Assembly: GCF_012849375.1 (NCBI RefSeq)
Contig: NZ_CP051684.1
Location: 1,426,001 to 1,490,000 of the forward strand
Source: Duganella dendranthematis
Lineage (GTDB): Bacteria; Pseudomonadota; Gammaproteobacteria; Burkholderiales; Burkholderiaceae_D
Length of the DNA stretch: 64,000 nucleotides
Direction of reading: 5' to 3'
The notes beneath the pieces are model-generated. The model did not search any database. It was not told the origin of the DNA and saw only the letters and a program-made list of their open reading frames with translations. Positions 38,962-47,870 of this stretch are shown one piece after another. Made by a program: the position numbers and the translations under genes. Position 1 is the stretch's first letter. Each line of letters opens with the position of its first letter.

Positions 38962-40188
38962 ATGAAGACACATTCGATCCTGCCCGCCACGCTGCTGGCT
39001 ACCGTCCTGATGTTGAGCGGCTGCGGCGGAGGCAGCGGTAGCGCCGGCACGCCGGGCGCCCCGGTCGCACCAACCGTCACGCTGTCCGCCAGCGCCAGCC
39101 AGACGCTGGCCGGCGGCAAGGCCTTGCCGCTAAGCGCCAGCGTCAGCGACAGCAGCGCCGTCACCTGGACCCTGGCCGCCGGCAGCGTCGGCACGCTGTC
39201 GGCCAGCAGCGGCGCCAGCGTCACTTACACGCCGCCAGCCACGGTGGCGGCCAATACCAATGTGACGGTCAACGCCAGCGCCGGCGGTGTTACCAAATCG
39301 CTGACGCTGACCGTATTTGCCGATCCGGGCGCGCCCGGCCTAAGCATCGTCAGCGGCCGCCTGAACAGTGCAGCGCTCGATCCGGTCACCGACGGCCCGG
39401 TCGCCATGGCACGCTTCCGCGATTCGCTGGCCGTCACAACCGATCCGGCCGGCAATCTGTACGTGGCCGGCGCCTGCCGCTTCCCGTCGCACCTGCAAGG
39501 CATGACGCTACGCAAAATCAGCGCGGCCGGCAGCGTCAGCACGCTGGCATCGTGCGAGGACAACAGCTGGTTCGGCGCCAGCGACAGCGCCGGCAACCTG
39601 CAAAAGATTTACCTGCCTTCCGGCCTGGCAGCCGACCGCGCCGGCAACCTGTACACCGCCACCTACTTCTTCAGCACCAGCGCCGGCAACGCCAGCAACG
39701 ACAGCCGCGCGGTATACAAAATCTCGCCGCAGGGCGTACTGACGCTGGTGGCTGGCGCGGCCGGCAGCCATACGGCCGACCTCAAGGACGGCAACGGCGC
39801 CGCCGCGCGCTTCCTGACGCCCACCGTTATCGGCCTCGATAGCGACGAAAACCTGTACGTCGCCGACAAGGACAATACGGTGCTGCGCAAAATCAACCCG
39901 GCGGCCGACGTCACCACCGTCAGCACGCTGCCGGCCTCGGTCAACGCCGACCTTAACGGCAACACCTACCGTGTCGACAGCACCGCCGGCACCATCATCC
40001 GCACCACCCCGGCCGGCGTCGACAGCGTGGTCGCCGATGTTCACACGCTGCCGGGCGTGACCAGCAACATGACCGAGCTGCGGCCCTACAGCCTGGTGCG
40101 CACCGGTCCCGCCACCTACGTGCTACTGGTCAGCACCGGCTACAATTTCTCCAACGAAGCGGTAGTGCAACTGGTGGTGACCCACTAG
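38962..40188 (+). CDS. NHL-repeat beta-propeller lipoprotein
   Basis: A 408-residue secreted lipoprotein. The lipobox is LMLSGC at about residue 21, followed by a Gly/Ser-rich linker. Residues ~35-115 resemble a bacterial Ig-like fold (TVTLSASASQTLAGG...VTYTPPATVAANTNVTV). From about 120 on come NHL-type blades such as DPAGNLYVAGACRF, DRAGNLYTATYFF and DSDENLYVADKDNTVLRKI. I chose ATG 38962 because it starts the signal peptide; the frame is open further upstream. Probably outer-membrane or surface located; function unknown. Lies between the importer and ffh. Confidence 0.85.
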   Translation: MKTHSILPATLLATVLMLSGCGGGSGSAGTPGAPVAPTVTLSASASQTLAGGKALPLSASVSDSSAVTWTLAAGSVGTLSASSGASVTYTPPATVAANTNVTVNASAGGVTKSLTLTVFADPGAPGLSIVSGRLNSAALDPVTDGPVAMARFRDSLAVTTDPAGNLYVAGACRFPSHLQGMTLRKISAAGSVSTLASCEDNSWFGASDSAGNLQKIYLPSGLAADRAGNLYTATYFFSTSAGNASNDSRAVYKISPQGVLTLVAGAAGSHTADLKDGNGAAARFLTPTVIGLDSDENLYVADKDNTVLRKINPAADVTTVSTLPASVNADLNGNTYRVDSTAGTIIRTTPAGVDSVVADVHTLPGVTSNMTELRPYSLVRTGPATYVLLVSTGYNFSNEAVVQLVVTH

Positions 40189-40322
40189 GTGCATGGTTGA
40201 GATGCTCTTTTTGTAACTCCGTCCATGCCTCCAGCCGCCGCGCAGCGGCTGCCATGCGGTAAAATGGCAGACTCAGTCCGGCTATGCGCCGGACACCCTT
40301 TTCTGCCAACAGGTTCAACACT

Positions 40323-41690
40323 ATGCTAGACAATCTGACACAACGCCTCGCCAAGGTCGTCAAGACCATGCGCGGCGAGGCCCGCCTGACCGAAACCAAC
40401 ACCGCCGAGATGCTGCGCGAAGTGCGCATGGCGCTGCTGGAGGCCGACGTCGCCCTGCCGGCGGTGCGCGACTTCATCGCCCGCGTCAAGGAAAAAGCCC
40501 TCGGCGAGGAAGTGCTGTCCTCGCTGTCGCCGGGCCAGGCCCTGGTCGGCGTGGTGCAGCGCGAGCTGGCCACCCTGATGGGTGCCGACCTCGGCCCGGA
40601 AGCGTCCCAGCTGAGCTTTGCCCAGCAGCCGCCCGCCATCATCCTGATGGCCGGTCTGCAAGGGGTCGGTAAAACCACCACCGTCGGCAAGCTGGCCAAG
40701 TATTTAAAAGAAGAAAAGAAAAAGAAAGTGCTGACCGTCTCGGCCGACGTCTACCGTCCGGCCGCAATCGCCCAGCTGCAATCGGTGACCGCGCAGGTGG
40801 GCGCCGACTTCTTCCCATCCACCGCGCAGGACAAGCCGGTCGACATCGCGCTGGCGGCGCTGGACTGGGCCAAGAAGCACTACCACGACGTGCTGATCAT
40901 CGACACCGCCGGCCGCCTGGGTATCGATGAAGAGATGATGAAAGAGATCGCCGCCGTGCACAGCGCGGTCAAGCCGATCGAAACCCTGTTCGTGGTCGAC
41001 GCCATGCTGGGCCAGGACGCCATCAACACCGCTAAGGCCTTCAACGACGCGCTGCCGCTGACCGGCATCGTGCTGACCAAGCTGGACGGCGACTCGCGCG
41101 GCGGCGCCGCGCTATCGGTGCGCCACATCACCGGCAAGCCGATCAAGTTTGCCGGCGTCTCGGAAAAGCTGGACGGCCTGGAAGCCTTCGATCCGACCCG
41201 CATGGCCAACCGCGTGCTGGGCATGGGCGACATCCTGGCGCTGGTGGAAGAAGCGCGCAAGGGCGTCGACGCCAAGGCCGCCGCCGACCTGGCCGCCAAG
41301 GTCAAGTCGGGTGGCAAATTTGACATGAACGACTTCAAGGCGCAGCTGGGCCAGATGAAGAAAATGGGCGGCATGGCCAGCCTGGTCGACAAGCTGCCGG
41401 CGCAGTTCCAGCAGGCCGCCGGCAACGCCAACATGGACCAGGCTGACAAGCAGGTGCGGCGCATGGTCGGCATCATCGATTCGATGACCAAGGCCGAACG
41501 CGCCAAGCCGGAACTGATCAAGGCCACCCGCAAACGCCGCATCGCGGCCGGCGCCGGGGTGCAGGTGCAAGAGGTCAACCGCATGCTGAACCAGTTCGAA
41601 CAGATGCAGACCATGATGAAAAAACTGTCCGGCGGCGGCATGATGAAGATGATGCGCTCGATGAAGGGCATGATGCCGGGCATGCGCTAA
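40323..41690 (+). CDS. ffh: Signal recognition particle protein Ffh
   Basis: Ffh is the GTPase of the signal recognition particle, targeting inner-membrane proteins. The 455-residue protein begins MLDNLTQRLAKVVKTMRGE, with the G1 loop GLQGVGKTTTVGKLA near residue 107, DTAGRLGIDEEMM, TKLDGDSRGGAA and a Met-rich M domain near 380-455 (MQTMMKKLSGGGMMKMMRSM). I use ATG 40323; the frame extends upstream to 40284 but the family starts here. Followed by a long hairpin at 41735. Confidence 0.97.
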   Translation: MLDNLTQRLAKVVKTMRGEARLTETNTAEMLREVRMALLEADVALPAVRDFIARVKEKALGEEVLSSLSPGQALVGVVQRELATLMGADLGPEASQLSFAQQPPAIILMAGLQGVGKTTTVGKLAKYLKEEKKKKVLTVSADVYRPAAIAQLQSVTAQVGADFFPSTAQDKPVDIALAALDWAKKHYHDVLIIDTAGRLGIDEEMMKEIAAVHSAVKPIETLFVVDAMLGQDAINTAKAFNDALPLTGIVLTKLDGDSRGGAALSVRHITGKPIKFAGVSEKLDGLEAFDPTRMANRVLGMGDILALVEEARKGVDAKAAADLAAKVKSGGKFDMNDFKAQLGQMKKMGGMASLVDKLPAQFQQAAGNANMDQADKQVRRMVGIIDSMTKAERAKPELIKATRKRRIAAGAGVQVQEVNRMLNQFEQMQTMMKKLSGGGMMKMMRSMKGMMPGMR

Positions 41691-41734
41691 GCCCTCCCTT
41701 AAGGGCGACACAGCCGCGCCGAAAGCGCGCTGCC

Positions 41735-41770
41735 CCACGTAAACCGGGCGTACGCCCCGTGTTTACGTGG
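41735..41770. terminator. Long inverted repeat after ffh
   Basis: Outer arms CCACGTAAAC/GTTTACGTGG pair perfectly, and an inner GGGCG-TA-CGCCC extends the hairpin; 36 nt in all. There is no good T tract, so it may slow or end transcription with help, or be a cruciform protein site. Confidence 0.55.
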
Positions 41771-41882
41771 TGTTTCCGGGAAAAAACGCGAAAAACACTT
41801 GCGTGCAGGTTAAATCCCCACCAATATTAGCCGGTGCGATCAATTGCGCAATTTTCCATGTGTTCGTTAAGGAGGCTCGAAT

Positions 41883-42284
41883 ATGGCAACAGCCAAAAAA
41901 ACCCCAGCAGCACCCGCTAAGAAGCCTGCGGCCAAACCGGCCGCAAAGAAAGCAGTGGGCTCGACTGAAAAGTCGGGCGCAGTAAGCAAAGCAGCAGCGA
42001 AGCCAGCAGTGAAAAAAGCAGCACCGGCAGCACGCAAGCCAAACGCCGCCTTCATGAAAGCGTTGACCCCATCCGCATCGCTGGCCGCGATCGTCGGCGC
42101 CGAGCCTCTGCCGCGCACCGAAGTGACCAAAAAAGTGTGGGATTACATCAAGAAACTCGATCTGCAAGACCCGGCCAACCGTCGCAACATCAATGCGGAC
42201 GACAAGCTGAAAGCCGTTTTCGGCGGCAAAGCCCAGGTTTCCATGTTCGAAATGACCAAGCTCATTTCCGATCACCTGAAATAA
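41883..42284 (+). CDS. SWIB/MDM2 domain protein with H1-like basic tail
   Basis: A 133-residue protein. Residues 1-55 are Lys/Ala/Pro-rich (KKTPAAPAKKPAAKPAAKK), like the H1-like protein at 22881. Residues ~57-133 form a SWIB domain: FMKALTPSASLAAIVG...LPRTEVTKKVWDYIKKLDLQDPANRRNINADDKLKAVF. SWIB domains are a chromatin-remodelling module in eukaryotes, found alone in Chlamydiae and many proteobacteria, where they are thought to affect DNA topology. Strong RBS AAGGAGG. Terminator follows at 42313. Confidence 0.93.
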   Translation: MATAKKTPAAPAKKPAAKPAAKKAVGSTEKSGAVSKAAAKPAVKKAAPAARKPNAAFMKALTPSASLAAIVGAEPLPRTEVTKKVWDYIKKLDLQDPANRRNINADDKLKAVFGGKAQVSMFEMTKLISDHLK

Positions 42285-42312
42285 TCGACGCCGCGGCCGC
42301 TGCCGCGCCCGG

Positions 42313-42349
42313 ATGCCGTTATCGCGCAGGCGATAGCGGCATTTTTTTT
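42313..42349 (+). terminator. Intrinsic terminator of the SWIB gene
   Basis: 13-bp stem ATGCCGTTATCGC/GCGATAGCGGCAT with one G-T pair and loop GCAG, then T8. Its end touches the last codons of the convergent transglycosylase gene. Confidence 0.9.
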
Positions 42350-43019
42350 ATTTCCAGTTATTCCACGCGGCCAGCACCGCGTTCGGGTATTCCGGCTTGC
42401 CGCGGCTGCCGTTGTAGCGGCCCAGCGCCAGGTAGACGTTGCCGGCTTCCATATCGAGGTACATGCGCAGGATCGAGCAGCCGTAGCGCAGATTGGTCTG
42501 CATATTGAACAAGGCGCTGCGGTTGCGGTCGCCGATCACGTTGGTCCAGAACGGCATCACCTGCATGTAACCGCGCGCGCCGACGATCGACACCGCGTAC
42601 TTGCGGTAGGCCGACTCCACTTGGATCAGGCCCAGCACCATGCCCGGATCGAGCCCGGCGCGGCGCGCTTCATACCAGACGGTGGCGAGGAATTCGGTGC
42701 GGGTCTGCTCGTCCGCCAGCTTACGCTTGAGGCGGTAGGACATGGTGTCCAGCCAGTTGCGGTAGCGCGCCTCGTCCGACGGGTTGCGGAAACTCGGGGT
42801 CGGCGGCGTGGCGTCCTTGATGGCGTTCGACAGCGCCAGCCGCACCGAGTCGGCCAGCGCTTCTTCCTTCTGGTTGCCGGCCAGCGTCAGCGGCGCCGCG
42901 CAAGCCAGAACCAGCGCCAGCAACCACCGTCGCGCCCGCGCACGCGGGCGCCCATGCCGCGCGGCTGCAATGACGCCGCATGGATTCCCGCCTGCGCGGG
43001 AATGACAGCTGCGGTACAT
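42348..43019 (-). CDS. Lytic transglycosylase domain protein (SLT/GH23 type)
   Basis: A 223-residue probable murein lytic transglycosylase. The catalytic domain shows ESAYRKYAVSIVGARGYMQVMPFW near residues 140-165 with the catalytic Glu in VESAY, and NLRYGCSILRMYLD, LGRYNGSRGKPEYPNAVLAA after. A hydrophobic export segment (WLLALVLACAAPLTLAG) lies near 34-50. The start, ATG 43019, overlaps the proS stop (TGATG). Residues ~6-12 (HSRAGGN) come from a REP-like palindrome that has become part of the coding sequence, a sign that the extreme N-terminus is recent or that translation begins elsewhere. Confidence 0.85.
   Translation of the reverse strand: MYRSCHSRAGGNPCGVIAAARHGRPRARARRWLLALVLACAAPLTLAGNQKEEALADSVRLALSNAIKDATPPTPSFRNPSDEARYRNWLDTMSYRLKRKLADEQTRTEFLATVWYEARRAGLDPGMVLGLIQVESAYRKYAVSIVGARGYMQVMPFWTNVIGDRNRSALFNMQTNLRYGCSILRMYLDMEAGNVYLALGRYNGSRGKPEYPNAVLAAWNNWK
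42982..43006. repeat. REP-like palindrome, copy 2
   Basis: 25-bp element, GGATTCCCGCC...GGCGGGAATGAC type. Its reverse complement is identical over 25 bp to the copy at 55037-55061. It lies inside the start of the lytic transglycosylase gene. Confidence 0.8.
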
Positions 43020-44755
43020 CACTGCGCCATTTTGCCTTTGATGAAGGCCACCACCTCGGCCACCGGCACGGCGGTCGCTTCGGTGTCGCGGCGGCCCTGG
43101 TATTCCAGGTTGCCTTCCTTCAGGCCGCGGTCGCCGATCACCACGCGGTGCGGCACGCCGATCAGCTCCCAGTCGGCAAACATCTGGCCCGGACGCTGGC
43201 CACGGTCGTCAATGATGACATCGATGCCGGCAGCAACGGCGTCGGCATACAGCTGCTCGGCCGCTTGCTTGACCGCTTCGCTGCGGTCCATGCCCATCGG
43301 GCACAGCACCAACTCGAACGGCGCCAGCGAGGCCGGCCAGATGATGCCCTTGTCGTCGAAGTTCTGTTCGATGGCGGCGCCCAGGATGCGCGTCACGCCG
43401 ATGCCGTAGCAGCCCATCTGCAGCGGCGCCGGTTTGCCGTTCTCGTCCAGGAAAGTGGCTTTCATGGCTTCCGAGTACGCCGTGCCCAGCTGGAACACGT
43501 GCCCCACTTCGATGCCGCGCTCGATCGCCAGCACGCCCTGGCCGTCCGGCGAGGCGTCGCCTTCGACCACGTTGCGCAGGTCCAGCACCAGGTCCGGCTC
43601 GGCGCAGTCGCGGCCCCAGTTGGCGCCGGTGTAGTGGTAGCCGGCGTCGTTCGCGCCGCAGACGAAGTCGGCCATGTTGGCGACCGTGCGGTCGGCCACC
43701 ACGGTGACCGGCGCCTTGGTGCCGATCGGGCCCAGGTAGCCCGGCACGCAGCCGTAGACTTCCAGGATCTCGGCTTCGGTCGAGAAGCGGTGCGCGGCCA
43801 GACCCGGCACTTTGCCGACCTTGACCTCGTTCAGTTCGTGGTCGCCACGCAACAACAACATGAAATACTGTTTAGCCAGTTTGCCGTCGGTTTCGGTCTC
43901 GACGGTCAGCGCCAGTGTCTTGACGGTCTGCGCCAGCGGCAGCTTGAGCTGCTCGGCCACCAGTTCGCACTTGGTGGCGTTGGGCGTTTCGACCTTGCTC
44001 AGCGGCTGCGCTGCGGCCGGACGGGTGGCGTTGACCGGCAAGGCTTCGGCCGCTTCCATATTGGCGGCGTAGTCCGAGGTCGGGCAGTACACCAGCGCAT
44101 CTTCGCCGGTGCTGGCGATGACGTGGAATTCGTGCGACCCGCTGCCACCGATCGCGCCGTTATCGGCTGCTACCGCACGGAACTTCAAACCAAAGCGGTT
44201 GAAAATACGGGTGTAGGCGTCATACATGATCTTGTACGAAGCCTGCATGCCGGCCAGATCGCGGTCGAACGAGTACGCATCCTTCATGGTGAACTCGCGG
44301 CCGCGCATCAGGCCGAAGCGTGGACGGCGTTCGTCGCGGAATTTGGTCTGGATGTGGTAAAAATTCAACGGAAGTTGACGGTACGATTTGATTTCCGAAC
44401 GCACCACATCGGTGATCACTTCCTCGGCGGTCGGCTGGAAGGCGAATTCGCGGCCGTGACGGTCCTTGATGCGCAGCAGTTCGGCGCCCATCTTGTCCCA
44501 GCGGCCGGTTTCCTGCCACAGCTCGGCCGGCTGGATCAGGGGCATCAGCAGCTCGATGCCGCCCGATTGGTTCATTTCTTCACGCACGATGGCTTCCACC
44601 TTGCGGATGATTTTGAGGCCGATCGGCATGTAGGTGTAGATACCGGAACCGAGGCGTTTGATCATGCCGGCGCGCATCATTAACTGATGGCTGACGACTT
44701 CGGCATCGGACGGAGCTTCTTTAAGCGTGGAAATAAAAAAACGTGACGCGCGCAT
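43019..44755 (-). CDS. proS: Prolyl-tRNA synthetase
   Basis: ProS charges tRNA-Pro. The 578-residue class II enzyme begins [20 protein letters not shown] and has motif 1 near 55-75 ([19 protein letters not shown]), motif 2 [26 protein letters not shown] near 136-161, an editing insertion (INS) domain at about 225-395 with YLGP and GANDAGYH, motif 3 [13 protein letters not shown] near 443-455, and a C-terminal anticodon-binding domain. Bacterial type with full editing domain. Divergent from rppH. Confidence 0.98.
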   Translation of the reverse strand: MRASRFFISTLKEAPSDAEVVSHQLMMRAGMIKRLGSGIYTYMPIGLKIIRKVEAIVREEMNQSGGIELLMPLIQPAELWQETGRWDKMGAELLRIKDRHGREFAFQPTAEEVITDVVRSEIKSYRQLPLNFYHIQTKFRDERRPRFGLMRGREFTMKDAYSFDRDLAGMQASYKIMYDAYTRIFNRFGLKFRAVAADNGAIGGSGSHEFHVIASTGEDALVYCPTSDYAANMEAAEALPVNATRPAAAQPLSKVETPNATKCELVAEQLKLPLAQTVKTLALTVETETDGKLAKQYFMLLLRGDHELNEVKVGKVPGLAAHRFSTEAEILEVYGCVPGYLGPIGTKAPVTVVADRTVANMADFVCGANDAGYHYTGANWGRDCAEPDLVLDLRNVVEGDASPDGQGVLAIERGIEVGHVFQLGTAYSEAMKATFLDENGKPAPLQMGCYGIGVTRILGAAIEQNFDDKGIIWPASLAPFELVLCPMGMDRSEAVKQAAEQLYADAVAAGIDVIIDDRGQRPGQMFADWELIGVPHRVVIGDRGLKEGNLEYQGRRDTEATAVPVAEVVAFIKGKMAQ

Positions 44756-44958
44756 ACGGTGAATTCTTTTTAAAAAGAGAGAGTTATAATCAACCTAATT
44801 TTAAAGGATTAGCTGGCTGATGCACCCATACTTTATACAAATGCGTTCAAATCAGGGCCCTCCGGCCGTTTTCGTACCCCGAAAACCGCGCCGGCGTGCC
44901 GTTTTGTGGGCAAAAATATAAGACAGGGAGCACGGTCGCAGAAAGTTTGAGGTGCAAT

Positions 44959-45603
44959 ATGCTCGATCGTGAAGGGTTCCGGCCCAACGTCGGCATCATC
45001 CTGCTGAACGCCCAGAACGAGGTGTGGTGGGGCAAGCGGGTGCGTGAGCACTCATGGCAGTTTCCGCAAGGGGGCATCAAATACGGTGAAACGCCGGAGC
45101 AGGCGATGTACCGCGAGCTGGAAGAGGAAATCGGTCTGCGGGCCGAGCACGTCAAGATCGTCGGTCGCACCCGCGACTGGCTGCGCTATGAGGTGCCGGA
45201 CCATTTCATCAAGCGGGAAATCCGCGGCCACTACCGGGGCCAGAAGCAGATCTGGTTCCTGTTGCGGATGTGTGCGCGCGACAACGACGTCAATCTGCGC
45301 CTGACCGACCACCCGGAGTTCGACGCCTGGCGCTGGCACGATTACTGGGTGCCGCTGGACGTGGTGATCGAGTTCAAGCGCGAGGTCTACCAGCGTGCCT
45401 TGCAGGAATTGTCGCGCTTCCTGAGCTGGCCGGCCAACGGCCATGATCGCCGCCACCACGGCTCGCGCTACCTGCGCCAGCCGCACGCGCCGCGCGCTCC
45501 CCAAGGCGCCGGCGGGGCCAACGACGCCAAGCCGGCGCTGGAAACGGCGGTCGGCGACTGCGGCTGCGACGACAAGCCGGAAGGCGACACCAACAGCGCA
45601 TGA
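44959..45603 (+). CDS. rppH: RNA pyrophosphohydrolase
   Basis: RppH removes pyrophosphate from 5' triphosphate mRNAs and starts their decay. The 214-residue protein has the Nudix box G38[22 protein letters not shown]60 with all key glutamates, and the N-terminal [15 protein letters not shown] typical of RppH. The C-terminal ~45 residues are Ala/Gly-rich and end in Cys/Asp pairs (GDCGCDD), longer than in E. coli. I start at ATG 44959; the frame begins upstream at 44896. Followed by a strong terminator. Confidence 0.96.
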   Translation: MLDREGFRPNVGIILLNAQNEVWWGKRVREHSWQFPQGGIKYGETPEQAMYRELEEEIGLRAEHVKIVGRTRDWLRYEVPDHFIKREIRGHYRGQKQIWFLLRMCARDNDVNLRLTDHPEFDAWRWHDYWVPLDVVIEFKREVYQRALQELSRFLSWPANGHDRRHHGSRYLRQPHAPRAPQGAGGANDAKPALETAVGDCGCDDKPEGDTNSA

Positions 45604-45607
45604 TGCC

Positions 45608-45643
45608 AAAAAAGCGGGACAGTCTGACTGTCCCGCTTTTTTT
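45608..45643. terminator. Intrinsic terminator after rppH
   Basis: Stem AAAGCGGGACAGT/ACTGTCCCGCTTT with 3-base loop, A-rich left and T7 right; bidirectional in form, placed 4 bp after the rppH stop. Confidence 0.92.
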
Positions 45644-45660
45644 CCGTACAATGGCGGCCT

Positions 45661-46086
45661 ATGTTCAATCCTTCATCCGACGATGTGCGCCGCTTCTTCT
45701 GCGAAGCCTACCGCAAGCAGCAGGCCAACGCCATCCTGAGCCCGATCGAGACCATGGCGGCCGACTGGATCCGCCACCATCCCGAATACCACGACGTGCT
45801 GGCCGACGTCGAAACGGCGCTGACGCGCAACTACCAGGTCGAAGGCGCCCAGGCCAATCCCTTCCTGCATCTGTCGATGCACTTGTCGATTGACGAGCAG
45901 ATCTCGATCGACCAGCCGCCCGGCATCCGCGCGCTGGCGACAGCGCTGACGCTGAAGCTGGACGACGCCCACGCGGCGCAGCACGAAATCATGGAATGCC
46001 TGGGCGAGATGATCTGGAACGCCCAGCGCAGCGGCACCCCGCCGGACGCCGCCGCCTACCTCGAAGCCATCCAGCGCCGCCTGTAA
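45661..46086 (+). CDS. DUF1841 family protein
   Basis: A 141-residue soluble protein. MFNPSSDDVRRFFCEAYRKQQ and FLHLSMHLSIDEQISIDQPPGIR near residues 75-98, then HEIMECLGEMIWNAQRSG near 115-132, match the DUF1841 family. All histidines of the HLSMH pair are present, suggesting metal binding, but function is unknown. Begins right after the rppH terminator with a short leader. Confidence 0.85.
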   Translation: MFNPSSDDVRRFFCEAYRKQQANAILSPIETMAADWIRHHPEYHDVLADVETALTRNYQVEGAQANPFLHLSMHLSIDEQISIDQPPGIRALATALTLKLDDAHAAQHEIMECLGEMIWNAQRSGTPPDAAAYLEAIQRRL

Positions 46087-46109
46087 ACCCGGGTTCCGAA
46101 GTTCGAAGT

Positions 46110-46451
46110 TTAGCGGTGGGTGGCCAGGGTGCCCGGCAGGCTGTGCAGGTAAGCCGCCAGGTCCTGGATGTCCTGGTTGCTCAACGGCTTGACCTGGCCG
46201 GTCATGATGGCGTTGCTGCGGCCGTTGGCGCTGTCGCCGCGCTGGTAGGCTTTCAGCGCGTGCACCAGGTAGTCGCGGTGCTGGCCGGCCAGTTTCGGAT
46301 AGCTGGGGTCGATCGGCGTATTGAAGTCCTTGCCGTGGCAGCTAAAGCAGGCGTATTTCTCGGTCAGCGCCTTGCCGGCGTCGATGTTGCCGGCCGCGTG
46401 GGCGCCGGCGGCGATCAGGGCGCAGGCGACCGCGGCGATGGTGTTTTTCAT
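46110..46451 (-). CDS. Small periplasmic cytochrome c (class I)
   Basis: A 113-residue cytochrome with a signal peptide (MKNTIAAVACALIAAGAHA) and one haem site CFSCH at about residues 38-42; the axial methionine is likely in IMTGQVKPLSNQDIQDLAAYLHSL. Start chosen at ATG 46451, 7 bp after GAGGAG; an in-frame ATG 15 bp upstream overlaps the preceding stop. Downstream partner of the cytochrome at 46463; both resemble halves of a cytochrome c4 and may pass electrons to a terminal oxidase. Confidence 0.88.
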   Translation of the reverse strand: MKNTIAAVACALIAAGAHAAGNIDAGKALTEKYACFSCHGKDFNTPIDPSYPKLAGQHRDYLVHALKAYQRGDSANGRSNAIMTGQVKPLSNQDIQDLAAYLHSLPGTLATHR

Positions 46452-46462
46452 GAATGCACTCC

Positions 46463-46810
46463 TCATTTCGGGTCCGCCGTGCGGGTCTGCGCCGCATAGA
46501 ATGCCGCCACATCGGCGATGTCCTGGTCGCTCAGGCTGGCGGCGATGCCGCGCATCGACGGGTGCTTGCGCGCCCCTTTTTTATAATCCTGCAGCGCGTT
46601 CTCGATGTACTTGGCCGACTGGCCGCCGATCATCGGGACCGGAAACACTTCGGGGAAGGTGGCCTTGTAGCCGGGAATGCCATGGCAGCCAATGCACATT
46701 TCGATCTTGGCTTTGGCGTTCTGGACGTTGCCCACAACCTCCGCGGCGACGGCGACGTGGGCGACTTGGGTGATCGCTGCGAGCACGAGGAGTGCGGTGA
46801 GTTTTTTCAT
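46463..46810 (-). CDS. Small periplasmic cytochrome c (class I)
   Basis: A 115-residue cytochrome with a signal peptide (MKKLTALLVLAAITQVAHVAVAA) and haem site CIGCH at about 39-43, then YIENALQDYKKGARKHPSMRGIAASLSDQDIADVAAFYA with the axial methionine. Start ATG 46810 marks the signal peptide; the frame is open 60 bp upstream. Sequence parallels the next gene: HGxxG, then a GGQSxxY/AGQHRxY block, so the two likely arose by duplication. Confidence 0.9.
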   Translation of the reverse strand: MKKLTALLVLAAITQVAHVAVAAEVVGNVQNAKAKIEMCIGCHGIPGYKATFPEVFPVPMIGGQSAKYIENALQDYKKGARKHPSMRGIAASLSDQDIADVAAFYAAQTRTADPK

Positions 46811-47018
46811 GGTGTCTCTAAGTAAGTAATCGGACAAGCGCGGTACTGCGATCTCGGATACTTCTACCACGGGTCAAGTGTATTGACTTTTGTTCTATAT
46901 GCTCAAGGATTCTAACCCAAGTATTTTTTAGAAACAACACGCGCTGCCGTGCGGACCGAGCCCCCACTCTAGCGTTTCCTTCTATACTGTTTTATCTTTT
47001 CTCCACCGGGATATCCGC

Positions 47019-47870
47019 ATGACCGCCGCTCGCTTTGAAGGTTCCGCCCAATACGTCGCCACCGCCGACCTGAAACTGGCCGTCAACGCCGCCCTCACCC
47101 TGCAGCGCCCGCTGCTGATCAAGGGCGAGCCGGGCACCGGCAAGACCATGCTGGCCGAGGAGGTCGCCGCCGCGCTCGACCGCCCCTTGCTGCAATGGCA
47201 CATCAAGTCCACCACCAAGGCGCAGCAGGGCCTGTACGAGTACGACGCCGTCTCGCGCCTGCGCGATTCGCAGCTGGGCGACGAGCGGGTGCGCGACATC
47301 CACAACTACATCGTCAAGGGCGTGCTGTGGCAGGCGTTTACCGCGCCGGAACCGGTGGTGCTGCTGATCGATGAGATCGACAAGGCCGATATCGAGTTCC
47401 CCAACGATTTGTTGCGCGAGCTGGACCGCATGGAGTTCTATGTCTACGAGACCCGCGAAATGGTGCAGGCGGTGCACCGGCCGCTGGTGATCATCACCTC
47501 CAACAACGAGAAGGAGCTGCCGGACGCCTTCCTGCGCCGCTGTTTCTTCCACTACATCAAGTTCCCCGACCGCGATACGATGGCGCAGATCGTCCAGGTG
47601 CACTACCCGCACCTGAAGCAGGAGCTGCTGGCGCAGGCGCTGCAGACCTTTTACGAGGTGCGCGACGTCCAGGGCCTGAAGAAGAAGCCGTCCACCTCGG
47701 AATTTCTCGACTGGCTCAAGCTGCTGATGGCGGAAGACATCCCGCCGGCGGCGCTGCGCAGCCAGGACCAGAAGGCCATCGTGCCGCCGCTGCACGGCGC
47801 GCTGCTGAAGAACGAGCAGGACATCCACCTGTTCGAACGCCTGATCGCCATGGCGCGCCATAATCGATGA
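47019..47870 (+). CDS. MoxR-family AAA+ ATPase
   Basis: A 283-residue MoxR ATPase. Walker A GEPGTGKT at residues 36-43, Walker B VLLIDEIDKADIEFPNDLL near 113-131, sensor-1 VIITSNNEKELPDAFLRRCFFHYI near 160-183. MoxR ATPases act as chaperones maturing protein complexes together with VWA proteins, usually encoded next door; the VWA gene at 48510 fits. The stop overlaps a GNAT gene by 4 bp. Confidence 0.95.
   Translation: MTAARFEGSAQYVATADLKLAVNAALTLQRPLLIKGEPGTGKTMLAEEVAAALDRPLLQWHIKSTTKAQQGLYEYDAVSRLRDSQLGDERVRDIHNYIVKGVLWQAFTAPEPVVLLIDEIDKADIEFPNDLLRELDRMEFYVYETREMVQAVHRPLVIITSNNEKELPDAFLRRCFFHYIKFPDRDTMAQIVQVHYPHLKQELLAQALQTFYEVRDVQGLKKKPSTSEFLDWLKLLMAEDIPPAALRSQDQKAIVPPLHGALLKNEQDIHLFERLIAMARHNR

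Noticed and set aside
41735..41770. Classical rho-independent terminator after ffh
   Set aside because: The hairpin is strong but lacks a following T tract, so I list it only with reduced confidence.
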